A DNA stretch of 64,000 nucleotides from Onchocerca volvulus (lineage: Eukaryota > Nematoda > Chromadorea > Rhabditida > Onchocercidae): NCBI GenBank assembly GCA_000499405.2, contig HG738138.1, positions 24,395,097 to 24,459,096 on the forward strand. The letters run 5' to 3'. Within the stretch, counting starts at the first letter, position 1, and every line of letters begins with the position of its first letter. Positions 31,899-43,993 of this stretch are shown here, piece by piece. The notes beneath the pieces were generated by a model that was given only the letters and a program-made list of their open reading frames with translations, made no database searches and had not been told where the DNA came from. The translations under genes and the position numbers were made by a program.

Positions 31899-33640
31899 CT
31901 GCAAAAATGAAATTTTAAAATTTACAACTAGAAAAAAAATCGTATCAAATCGAAAAAAAAAAAAAACGCAACAAAAATAAAATTTCCAGTTTATAACCAT
32001 TTTTATCATTTAAAATTCTACAAAATACTGTAAACTTTAAACCAAAAAGTATCGTATCAATTAAAGTTAAATAAATAGAAGAAAAACTTAGTTAATTTTT
32101 CGTGATGAAAATTGAACTATAAAATAAAAAATTGAAAAGAGCTGTGAAAATTGAGCTATTGAGCTGAAATTTTTTCATTTAATTCTGTAGATCAATCAAA
32201 ATTGATTATAGCAAAATGATTACAGTAAGAGGAAAAGAAAAATCAAAAATCAAATTTATAATCAAAAGACTTATCGTACCGTTCCGATAACAGAATATTT
32301 TAATGTCATAGAAATACTTGCTAAATCTTTTCAATAAAAATGGGCATATAAATTTATGATGCATTTGTATTGTAAAAGTATAGTATACTAATAACTTTTT
32401 TTCTTTTTTTTCTTCGCCTAACTATTATTATTATTGTTAAAATTCTTGAATAGAAGAAATAAATTGAGGCGCGAGAAATTGAGATGAGAAAGTTTGAATG
32501 AAAAGATTTCGTATTGTGAGCGGGGAAAAAAAAAAGGCATCAATTTTTATACCGTATCCATGATATTTTCTATTCATTCTATCCTTGTTGGAATAAATTA
32601 TTTCACTGTAATTTTTGTTAGTGAAATGAAAAAATAGCAGAAAAAACATCAAAAAAATATAATAAACTTTTTTTTTGTAATTTTTCAGATTTAAATTTCT
32701 TTTTCAATTATCTAATTTACATATCATGTTTACTGTAAATTAAATGAGCATAAAGTTTCATTCGAACATTCAATATCATATATTTATATATGCGAAAATT
32801 ATAGATTTTAAGAAATTATATTTAGTATGAATAGACATCGGCTATAGAATCTTCAAGCATTCTGTTGCAATATACAAATTTTCAAGGTCAAATGTTGTGA
32901 ACTTACTCTAAATTAAAAGGTCAAGTTAAAGAAATAGTTTAAAAGCTCGGAAATTTGACCTTTTTCAAGAAGCGGATGAATATCATTTAATATTCAAATG
33001 ATTCTGGTAAATTAGCGACGAAAAGATAATAAAATTTAAGTAACTACAAATTTTGCGCAATGATTTCATTTCAACATTAATTAGAATTCGATAATAATCA
33101 ATATTTAATTACTTAAAGAAAAATAATGAGTACACGGTTAATACGCCAAAAGCAAATACAGGACAGACGTGAAATGTCAATATTATCATTTCATCAATTA
33201 CTGATCGCTTACTAACTTTGTAAACAGAACATAGGAAATTGCGACTACTATCAAATATTTGCCTTTTTTTATGAATAACTTTTGTTGACGAAATGTCTAT
33301 TTGATAGCTAGAAAACACGTGCTGTTTTAGCATGAAAATTATTTTTCATAAATAAATTTGATTCATTTTCATCAAAAAAAAAAAAAAAAAATCAAATAAC
33401 TCAAAATGAATTAGAAGCAAAAAAATGAGAAGAATATTTCAAAGCGTTTTATTTTTGCACTCAACTAAATTTCATTCGAAAAATAGAAGATTCAAAAAAA
33501 AGTGTATAAACGGTAATAATAATCGAAGATTTGATATAAAATTCAAAAAATATAAATATATATTTTGAATTCAAAATTAAAATAAGTTAAAACAAAAAAA
33601 AATTTGAACGTGGAAGAGAAGTGAAATAGCCTTATGACAT

Positions 33641-33712
33641 ACGTGTCACATTATAAGAGATTAAATATTTACGTGTTATTACTTACGTCATACGATTATT
33701 TCACTTACGTAA
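33641..33712. promoter_or_regulatory. Cluster of ACGT-core motifs upstream of FoxA
   Basis: ACGTGTCAC (33641), ACGTGTTA (33671), TTACGTCA (33683-33690) and palindromic TTACGTAA (33705-33712) lie within about 70 bp, in sequence that otherwise has few CG dinucleotides. These match ATF/CREB- and PAR-type bZIP cores. It lies about 1.9 kb upstream of the first FoxA coding exon. Confidence 0.35.
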
Positions 33713-33855
33713 ATCGTAAATTCATTTCATTCGTTCTTCAAATTTGCAAATTTATTAATTTTTGTGATAAAAATTAAATGAAGCAAAAGATAAATGGAAA
33801 GTGTTTGTGTGTGACAATCATCAATTTGAGATAATAGATACTGCAAGCTACGATA

Positions 33856-33873
33856 GATGGATGGATGGATGGA
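33856..33873. repeat. (GATG)n microsatellite
   Basis: Four or so GATG units. Confidence 0.85.
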
Positions 33874-34020
33874 GACAATAATCCTGTCATTCTCGTAAAA
33901 ATGTCCCCTCCCAAGAAGATAGATATACCGCCCCAACTTAGTCGTCCTATTTGTACAGCTAATAAAGGTAGTTTGAAAGGAAAAAGGAATGGTACGAACA
34001 GACACAAATGATACGTACAG

Positions 34021-34028
34021 GTGTGTGT

Positions 34029-34073
<45 letters not shown>
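34021..34073. repeat. (GT)n microsatellite
   Basis: A GT tract broken by a few GTAT units. It is translated on the minus strand as long HTHTHT runs that are not real protein. Confidence 0.95.
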
Positions 34074-34075
<2 letters not shown>

Positions 34076-34338
34076 ATGAATTGAAGCTTTATAGTCATCC
34101 TTAGTACCTGTATGTGGTTGACAATTTGGTGACAATGATCGAGAAATGAAGAAAAAGACGATGAAAACGAAGAAGAAGTCTATCGAATTAGTAAAGTTGC
34201 ACATTTCTGATCGAGATTACAAAAAAAAAAAAAAAAGAAACTTTCTCATCGATTGCATTCTATCGAATGATTCATCAGAAGAATTTGCAAATTTCATTTT
34301 TGAAAAGCTTTAATTTTACAGGTACAAACACATACGTA

Positions 34339-34375
34339 CACACACACACACACACATACACTTACATACACACAC
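34339..34375. repeat. (CA)n microsatellite
   Basis: A CA tract with two CATA/CTTA interruptions, about 270 bp from the (GT)n tract and on the opposite strand sense, so the two could pair. Confidence 0.92.
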
Positions 34376-36120
34376 TTGTGTGGAAAAATACGGTAACTCA
34401 CAATTTTTTTGATAGAATTCAAGAAATAGAAGTACTTGTCGATTTTTATTATTGTTAATGAATTCGTAAAAATCCACAAATCTTCTTATCATTGATAATA
34501 GTTTTTATCAGCGACGTATAAAGATAGAAATGAATAGAAAATCTAAAGCTACATGCACATTCTTATCACTTACTTTATCATGGAAAAAGTGCAAAATAGT
34601 AAACTAACTGACTGCAAAAAATAAATTTATAGAACTAAAAAAAAAAAAATTAATTTATAAAATTCATTAGTTATTTGCGTTTTTTTATTTTTCATTTTTG
34701 CTTTCTCGAATTTTGGATAAAATTTGCGTCAACTTTTTTTATTTTTCTGATTGAAAAGATTCTCGAAAAAATAAATAAAGTAAATAAGAGAAAAAGCTAT
34801 AGCATTTCTAATTCTAAAAGTAATGTAAAATGAATATTTAAATTGATTATCGAATTTTAATAATTTCCCGCGCTTGCCCAATCGAATATTTGAAAATAAT
34901 TCTTAAAGAAATGAAAAAAAGAAATTATTTAACAATAAAAATGAATAGGAATAAATTAGTTTTTAGGAATGATTATAATCAAAATGAAATAAATTAGCAA
35001 TTAAATCATACAATGAAAAGTTAAAATTATCAACATCTTAATGTAAATTATACAATTCATTAAAGAATTTTAGTTTTTAATTCCTCACCTTTTATTAGAC
35101 AAATATATAAACAAATAATTTTGTTGTATAAATAAGACATCATTTTGTCATAATCAATCCAAATATTTGTTCATTGACAGGTTGGGTAATGTAGAGCATG
35201 CTATCTCAATCATATCGATTTTTTTTTTTTTTTATAAACTTTAAAATTTGCTATAGATGAATTAAGGCATGAAATTGAATTGAAACTTAAATGGATCTAC
35301 TAGAAATAGAAATCGTAAAAGAATAAAGTTTAGTTTTATCGACAAATATGAGTGAATTTTTCCAGAAAATGAACTAAAATTTATGAATTTCACATGAAAT
35401 TGAAAACTAGAACCAAAAATTATATAAATTTTTAATTTGTAAAAGTTTATTTTCAAGAAATCATGATATTATGGCGAATGAAATTGATAAAGATCATATT
35501 ATCGGTCTGATGAATGCAGCAAGATGTATTAATTAATTAATTACAGTGAAAAAAATGATAATTAGATCAATAATAGATCACTCCTTAAATCTATCAATAA
35601 AATGGTCACTATTTCCTCTCTAATTAATTAATTTGTTTAATTACTTGCATGTGGTTGCGCTATTAGCGCATCTCGAAAAACAGATCTCCAAATAAACTGA
35701 GAAATCTTATCGATTGATATGATGTATTCGTAATTTTTATAAAACTTTTTGATTTAAACTTTTTTTCCGGTTTCTTCCGAATCTCTGATTTTGAAATTTT
35801 TGCAAAATTCTATTTTAAAATGTACAAAACTGGCGAAGTAATTCCAACCGTCATGATATAACGAACAACAATTGAAAATTTGAAGAGATTAAAATTCTAT
35901 AAAATTTTAATTTACAAAACTTTTGGAAATCAAAAAATTTAAAGCATAACTACTGTTGAGAGAATATTTATATATTTGATGATAATCACAATTTAAATTC
36001 TTATTGTGATAACGATTACAATTCAAATTTTTTTTCATTTAAAACAAGCGATTTAAAACAATTTTTGAAAACTTAAAAATAAAACTGTACCAGTTTACGA
36101 GTTATTAAAAATTATGGAAA

Positions 36121-36312
36121 TCACGGAAATGATCACGAAAATGATCAAAAAGTAACGGAAATGATTACGAAAATGATCAAAAAGTAACGGAAATGATTAC
36201 GAAAATGATCAAAAAATAACGGAAATGATTACGAAAATGATCAAAAAGTAACGGAAATGATTACGAAAATGATCAAAAAATCACGGAAATGATTACGAAG
36301 TGATCAAAATGA
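36121..36312. repeat. 32-bp tandem repeat, six copies
   Basis: The cgg of acggaaatgat falls at 36124, 36156, 36188, 36220, 36252 and 36284, an exact 32-bp period. Each unit has acggaaatgattacg followed by aaaatgatcaaaa, which contains the palindrome TGATCA. Copies differ by only one to three bases. It is flanked by direct copies of a block of about 50 bp (36043-36091 and 36341-36389). Confidence 0.95.
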
Positions 36313-37440
36313 CGAAAATGTTCGAGAAATCTTTCATACAAAACAGGCGATTAAAAACATTTTTTGAGGCCTAAAAATAAAACTGTTACATTTAGGATAA
36401 ATAAATATTTTCTGTCAAAAATTTGCTCTGCAAATAAGGAAATTTTTTTTTGCATAATTACGGAAATGATCAAAATGATTGAATGATTGGAAAAATAGGA
36501 AGAGAGAAGGTTTATCGAAATAAAGGTTGAAAGGAAGGAAATGATGGAGAGATCGAAGAGAGGACGAGGTCGACAACTAAAATTCAACCCAACTATTTGT
36601 CATCAAAATTATTTCTGCTTGCAGTTGAACAAACATTGAAAATCGACAAAGTTGACAATCAACAAGCTTAGCTTCTCGACACAATTTCGCTCACTTCATC
36701 AAATTTGCTAATAAGAAGGTAAAAATAAATCAAGCCAGTCTGGTTGTCATTGAGCATTTTTTTTTCTTTTTATAATAAAATTCCAACTTTTTCTAAAATT
36801 TTTACTGATTTAATTGATAAATTAATTGGAGCAAATTGATTAAATAAGTTGATAAATTAAATTAAACAAATTTTTGTTGATTGAATGTTTGATAATCTAG
36901 AGCAAAAAATTATTGCAACGTAAAATTTAAATTATCTATTCAATGAATTTCCGGTAAAATTTCATCTTAGTCCTACTAATATATACTGCCTTGACTTTTT
37001 ATTTTCAAAATTCAGCCTAATTAATTAATCAATTAATTAATTGGTTAGAGAAAGCTTTACGACAATGAATCCCGACAAATTTGAATAATTTGAAAGTTTG
37101 AGAGATTGTCAGGTGACAGGACGACATTTGATAGGATAGATGATACGACAGGAATTGGATTGGTTTAGAAGGGTGGAGCAAAATGCGTACCGCCCAAATA
37201 CGATATCTTTTCATTCCATTTCCTTTGGCTTATTGAGCATTGTTGAGCAACTTGATCGCTTGAAAAGAAAAAAGAAAAAAAACGAAAAAATCGATTAAAT
37301 TTGAAATTTCATCACAAAATTTTTTAAAAATATTTTAAAACTTTTTTTGAAATTTCAATTTTTAATAAAAATTATTCTTCTAGCATGCATTATCTTTCAT
37401 TCTTTCTCTGGCATGAGAGTATTACTGAACAATTTGATTG

Positions 37441-37442
<2 letters not shown>

Positions 37443-37471
<29 letters not shown>
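37443..37471. repeat. Poly(A) run of 29 bases
   Basis: An uninterrupted A homopolymer. Other runs over 20 are at 6970-6993 (T), 47345-47368 (A) and 59642-59666 (T). Confidence 0.9.
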
Positions 37472-37473
<2 letters not shown>

Positions 37474-37680
37474 GGAAAATGATTGATTAAATTTTAATTT
37501 ATAAGTAGAAATTTATAAAATTCTTCGAAATTCTAATTGAAATTCCAATCTTTGCTAGCACAAAATTCTGAGCATTGCTATGTAATTTGATTATTTTATT
37601 AAAAAAGAAGAAAAAATCGATTATATTTTAATTAAATAATGAAAATTTATGAAATGCTTTAAAATTTTTGTTGAAGAAAT

Positions 37681-37789
37681 TTTTTAATTCCATCACTTTG
37701 TGGAAATAGTTCGATTAAATAAAATTATCAGCTAATTTAATATACTTTTATTTAATCAAAATATATCCACAAAGTGATGGTACTAAAAA
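37681..37789. repeat. Near-perfect hairpin: 44-nt arms, 21-nt loop
   Basis: Arm 37681-37724 pairs with 37746-37789 with five single mismatches. The core is a perfect 15 bp (ccatcactttgtgga at 37690-37704 with tccacaaagtgatgg at 37766-37780) and a perfect inner 12 bp (gattaaataaaa at 37713-37724 with its complement at 37746-37757). The eight bases between these blocks pair at five positions. The size and shape suit a microRNA precursor or a small foldback (MITE-like) element. The transcribed strand is unknown and I recognise no known mature sequence. Confidence 0.85.
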
Positions 37790-40504
37790 GGGAAAGAAAA
37801 AAAAGAAAAACATGCATATTATGACAGTCTGGTATTTAAATACTAATTAACTAATTAATAAGATTTAAAATACCAATTATTCATGAAATATGTTATCTAT
37901 TATCAAGTTTGGACATACAGCTTGTCTTGATCATGGCGATCAATTTTATCAATTACTTCAAAATTCATGCTTAAATTTCATTCTTTATTGATCTGTATGT
38001 TTCTGCAAAAATATAAAGTTTTTAGTATTAAATTAAAATGAAGTAAATTTAAGAAAAACTCAACTTTTTAATACTTTACGAATTTTTTCTACAATTTTTT
38101 TGAACTTTTTCTTAATTTTGCAGCAAACTTAATTGTATCTATTATTTTTCTTCTTGTTTATTCTTTTTGATTTCATTTTTAACAAGTTTATTTAAGAGTA
38201 AATTAGGATAGTATTGAATTTTTTTTGTTAAGAAAAGGATAAAAAACGCAGCTTTTTTCATTCTCATTTTTATTTTTATTTTTTTTTTTAAATAAAATAA
38301 TCGATAAATTCCGAAATGTGTGTGATTCGAAGGATTCAAAAAAATGTTTTACATTGATTGTCTTAAAATTCCTCAGCAGATTCTTCCATTCTTAGAGTAA
38401 TTAAAATAACGATTGACCATCAGATATTTCTATTATAATAATTTGAAAATAATTTCATAACTTTACGGAAAAGTAATTTTTTTTAATTTTTTATTTTTTA
38501 TTTTTATTTTTATTTTTATTTTTCGCTTAAATCAATGTAAACAAGGGAATAACCATAACAGATGCACTTGTATGTATGACAGTATCAGTTGAACAGATAA
38601 GAAAAAGTAAAATAAGTAAACAAGTCCGAAAGTTCAAAAGTCATTCGATTAATTATTTACTTCATGAATTCTGATTTTTCGATAATCGATTCATGTAAAA
38701 GTAGTATTGGTTGATATTTTACTAATTTTTTGTGTTGTTTAAACTTAAGTCAGATGGAAAACGATGGAATCAAATTCAATAATTATTAACTTAAAATGGA
38801 AATATTTGCAACAGTTAAAATTCCTGCAATCTAAATTAAATGTTATTTAATTCAAAAGATGCAAAATTTTCATCAATAAAATGCATTCCTAAATTTAAAA
38901 ATAAATAGAATTAAATTTAAAATCGCTAAAAACTCGACATTTTTCGCATTTTTCTTCTTTAATTAGAAAGACAAACATATGTATTCATATAAAAACGATA
39001 AACGGTGATATTCGAATTAAATTAATTAGCAAATTTGATAATTGCCAAATTAATTAGGAGATTTTTTGATAATTAACATAGATTACTTTAAAATTATCGA
39101 ACAATTTTTGAAAGCTAGAGATTAATTCTAGATTGTAACTAACAGGATTCTAAAATAAACATCAAGTACTTAAGAAATTTGAAGTACAATTTCATAAAGT
39201 TAATTTGAATCAAATAAACTAACTTGTTTTGCAAATATCTTAGAATTGAAGTTAAAAATAAAAATAGCAATGCTCTTCTTCAAGAAGCTATTTTCATACC
39301 TATATAACTTGCTTAGGTTTTAAAATATTGAATTGGAATACTGTAATTGAATAAACTTTTCTTTTTGATCAATCAATTGCTAATAAACAAAATTTATAAC
39401 AAATAATTCGAGGAAATACATGAAAAATTTCAAGATTTGTTGAAAAACAATTTTTTGGAGAGGATTTGTCTACTTCAAAGTTTACTCGAACAGCTCTTGG
39501 TGCCTGTTTCTCGGGATAAGATGGTACCATAAGATGGTACCAAAGCACCAGGGTGTCGTGAGAATACAGGTAATTGAAAAATAGGTAGATGTACCGCTGT
39601 GTTCATTGTGGTCATCGAGTGGCTTGTGATACTTATCTGTAGAATTTTTGTATAGTAGTCAAAATTGTCGGGAAAAATTCAATTTTATTCTTTAGTTTTG
39701 TGATTTTTGAATTTTTAAAAATTTAGCAAAAGTTAGATAATTTTAAATTGTCTTAAGTTTAAATATTCAAATATTCCTCTACTTGAATTTCGTGAATGTT
39801 AGATTTGATTCAATAAAAATTGAAGAAAAATAAAAATTACAGCAAATTCAAATCATAAAATTTAGTAATAAATGATTAGTCCGATAAATTGTGGTAAATG
39901 GAAAAAGTTTGAAATTTAAGGCGGTAAAATTTTTGGAAACTTTGATGTCAATCTTTGCAAAATTTCACACGAATATTCTCACTGTTTCTTTTTTTTTACT
40001 CCAAAAAAATCAATTTTCAACAAAAATTAGTAAAAATGTTTGAGCGACAATCATTTTCTACCTATCCGACAGGTGTCCTTCAAAAAAATGTCATATTAAT
40101 TTCCGAAAGACTAATTTGTTATAAATAGCCAAGAATGAAAGATGGCTTGTTTTTATCAATTATGATTTGATAAGAAATTGCGAAAAAAAAGTTTGCCTAA
40201 AACAATAACAACCGAAAATTGAATAATTAATTTACAAAATAAATCACAAATGTGAAATTTTAAATTTTTCAAATTTTTTTCCAAAATTTTCAAATTATTT
40301 TTTCTTTTTTTTTCCAATTTAATATAAATCAATTTCCTATGAACAAAAAAATACAATAAATTCATATGTACTATGGCGGATTTAATTAGTGAATTAAAGT
40401 ATTCTTGATATATCACATAAAGTGGTGAAACGAAGGCCTTAGCCGACATTTGGCTCTTAACAAAATAGGCCAAGTTTTGGACAAGGATATTAAATTAAGA
40501 CTAA

Positions 40505-41145
40505 ATTGGCCAAATTTTGCATTTAGTTCAAAATAGAAAATGGAAATAATGAATTTCAATCGTATAGTACTCGAATATGATAAATTCGCACAATAATAAA
40601 TTGGTTTAATTTCATTTCGCTAAATTTTAAAATTGCTTTCATTTTTTTTTTATTTTTTAAACAGATATAATTTATCGATTATTTAATATAAATATATTCA
40701 TAAAATATTAGATTTAAACTTAAACTTGCCAAATTTTGCGATAATTTAAAATAATACGAAAATAGAAATAATAGATTTCAATCGTGTAATACTCAAATTT
40801 GATAAAAATGCAATAATGAACTAATATGAATTTAAAATTTTTAAACTTATTTTCTTCACAGGATATAATTCATTGATTATTTACGGATGTAATTTATCGA
40901 TTCATTTGTTATGAATATATTTGTAATATATTAGATTTAAGTTAAACTTGCCAAATTTTGCATTTAATTCAAAATAAAAAAGTTGAAATAATAAATTTCA
41001 ATCTTTTAGTACTCCAATTTGGTAATAAATAATGAACTGAATACAATAATACGCTGATTTAAAATTGAAATTCTCAAAAAACGATTTTCTTTACGGATTT
41101 AATTAATCGATTACTTAATATAAATATATTTTGTAATAATAGTTG
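40505..41145. repeat. Three degenerate tandem copies of about 220 bp
   Basis: gccaaattttgc recurs at 40509, 40728 and 40950. In each copy it is followed by aattcaaaata-like sequence, aaataat(g/a)(g/a)atttcaatc, tagtactc(g/c)aat and, at the end, aatatatt..taatattagattta. Periods are 219 and 222 bp. Confidence 0.85.
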
Positions 41146-42549
41146 AATGAATAAACAAAATGTCAAAATGTACAAAAAAAAGAGCTAATGGTTATAATTG
41201 TAATAGTTGCAATTAATCTCTTTCCAAATGTCAAATTATTCCAACTTACTTTCTACCTAACAACTCTTTCGATTAAGTAATTTCCGGGTATTACTGTAAT
41301 TTACTCAACACCATTACCATTATGGATTTCTGATCATTTATCGCAAATGAATGAATAACTTAAAGGATTATTTAATGAGGGAAGGAAGGATATTTCATGC
41401 AATTTCTAACTAAATTTCAATTCAAATATTTCTGATAGATCATTGATCAGACAGGAATATTCCTAATTGAAATGGATCGTATTTGTTTATTTATTTTTTT
41501 GATATTGAAATAATATGGAAAATAAGATTAGTTAGGACAAAAATAGCAATTAAAGCTTCATTTTATTTTTTTTATTATTTGAATTTGTAATTGAAATAGA
41601 CAGTAGTTTTCTGATATTAAAACGAAAAATATATATTGTTTGAAGTAATTTGTAAATTCGGAAAAATCGCAGACTATCAGTTATTTCTGTCTTTTTTTTT
41701 TCGCAAGAAAGCGAATTCTCTAATCAAAAAAAAAAAAAAAATGCGATAAAAACATATCATAGAAAAGATTATTAAATTCATTTCAATCAATGAAGCGTTG
41801 TTGAATTCTAGGCTACAACAAATGTAGAATTTAATTTAATCTATTCAGAATAAATTTTCCGCCAGATAAAAAATTTCTAAAATTTAAATTTATTCAAAAA
41901 AAAGAAAAGAGAAAAAACTCTTGACAACCGATCTAAATAGCTTTAGACTTTTGCTAATTAAGATACTTAATGACACCTTGCTAATTAAATAAAGCTGACA
42001 GGAAAAAATGGATTGAGAAAATAAGCATTCCTGAGAGTTCATGTAAATATGCACACCAGAAAAGTACTTTCCATTCAAACAATTCACATAAGATATTCAC
42101 TTCTGATGAGGTCAAAGGTCATCAAAAAAAACCCATTACTCTGAATGCATTAGTTCTGGTGATGTTTTCAATGCTAGCATAATATTCCTCAAAGTTTCAA
42201 CTTTATTGCAATCAAATTTCTTGTAAATTATCGAAAAACTAATGTCGAATGCAAGATATGATTATGTAAACTTGAAAAACTTAATATAGAGGAAAAATTG
42301 AGCTAATTAGGGTAGTTTAAATTCAATTAATTAACTTCAACTATTAATTAGTAAATGACATTGTTTACATCAAATATTCGCTATTTAAGAAAAGAAAATT
42401 AAAAAGTTTTGGATAATTGTACGAGAAAAGAAGGAGAATGTAATAAAATACAATTATCACGATAATTGATTACCGAATATTAATGAAACATAATGATCTT
42501 CATGAAAAAGCTCATATTATAATTTATGACTTAAAAGCCTAGCTTGGTG

Positions 42550-42893
42550 TTGAATATTGTTTAATATTTGAATTGAAAACAAAACTAGAAATTGCCTTTA
42601 ATTATCATTAAGTATTAAATTTCGAATAAACAATTTTTAAAAGACTTCATATAAACCTTCGCATCAAAAATTGATTAATGTTTTGAATTGAAAACAAAAG
42701 CAGGAATTACTTCAATTATTATTAAGTATTAAATTTTAAGAAAACAATTTTCAAGACTTAATATAAATCTTAACATTGAATATTGATTGGTACTTGAATT
42801 GAAAATGAAACTAAAAATTGCTTCTATTAATATTATTAAGTACAAAATTTTCAATAAACAATTCTTAAAAGACTTAATGCAAATGAAAAATGG
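42550..42893. repeat. Three degenerate tandem copies of about 111-115 bp
   Basis: tgaattgaaaac or a close variant occurs at 42569, 42684 and 42795. In every copy it is followed by attatta(a)gta(t/c)(t/a)aaattt, aaacaatt and aagactt(a/c)at in the same order. Confidence 0.85.
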
Positions 42894-43948
42894 CCATTAG
42901 AAATGAATACAATCTGAAAATGATTGCTTTTTTTTAAAGTTTTATATTCATACAAAATTTTCAATAGTTAAATTTTGATTAAATATTTAATTAACAATTA
43001 AATTCGAATATTCTAAAAAAAAAATTCATCCATCTAAAAATGATAATGAGATATTTCAAAACATTAAAATAAATTTGTTGATTAACTAAGCCTTGTCAAG
43101 TTGGAATTTCTTTTCTACACACAAAATATTTTAAATAAATAAAGTTGTACAATTGTATTATTCCCATGCTTAGATAAACTTTAGTTATACTGATTGATAT
43201 ATTATTCAAATCGTTGTTTACTTTTTAAATGTCAATAGAAAAGTTTGTTTCTTCTTTCGTCAAATATTTAATGTACTTATTTAATTCAAACAAAAATGAA
43301 ATTAATCAAATTTTTGATTTTAATTACTTATTTAATTCAAACATTAATGATATCAATCAAATTTACGATTTTAATTATATTTTAATTATAAATTAAATTA
43401 CTGTTGAAAAAATTATGGACAAAAAAAAAATTGAACTGATTGCTGTAAATTTTTAATGTTGCAATATTGCATAAATGAAAGAGCAGACTTTGTCACCTCA
43501 TTTCACTGATAATGTCATCAGTCTAAAAACTGATAAGCAACTGGTGACCAGAAACGATGATGATGAATTTATCATCTTAAAGCATTCCAAAAAACATCAA
43601 ATGATATATAAAATATATGTAAACTTTGTTCTAATTATGAACAGTTCTTTTTTTTTCTTTTTTTTCGTCTCATTCTTATCATTCTTATCACCAGTAAGGT
43701 ATTTCTTCATCGAATATACCGTGTAATTGATAGTTTATTTCTCAAATACAAAATATAACAAATTTCTTTTGATTATGAATATTTTGTTCTAATTTTATCA
43801 TTCTTATCACTAAAAAGCTTATATAATAGCATTTAACGTATAGTAAGTGATTATATTTCAAATAATCGTTCAAAAAGCCGTTCAAGAGTCAAAGATTATT
43901 CGATGGATGTATTTTAAAAAATAATTATGTGAAAAATTTGATAAAAAC

Positions 43949-43951
<3 letters not shown>

Positions 43952-43987
<36 letters not shown>
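43952..43987. repeat. (GA)n microsatellite
   Basis: Pure GA tract, about 18 units. Confidence 0.95.

Positions 43988-43993
<6 letters not shown>

Noticed and set aside
31794..32009. 71-codon minus-strand frame at the FoxA 5' end
   Set aside because: It overlaps the 5' UTR in another frame and stops just before the FoxA ATG. Poly-Phe start from a T-rich intron.
33727..34204. Minus-strand frames with HTHTHT runs
   Set aside because: Direct translation of the (GT)n microsatellite; no conserved content.
43475..43726. 83-codon + strand frame
   Set aside because: Its start looks protein-like but it ends in poly-Phe from a T run and has no splice or promoter support.
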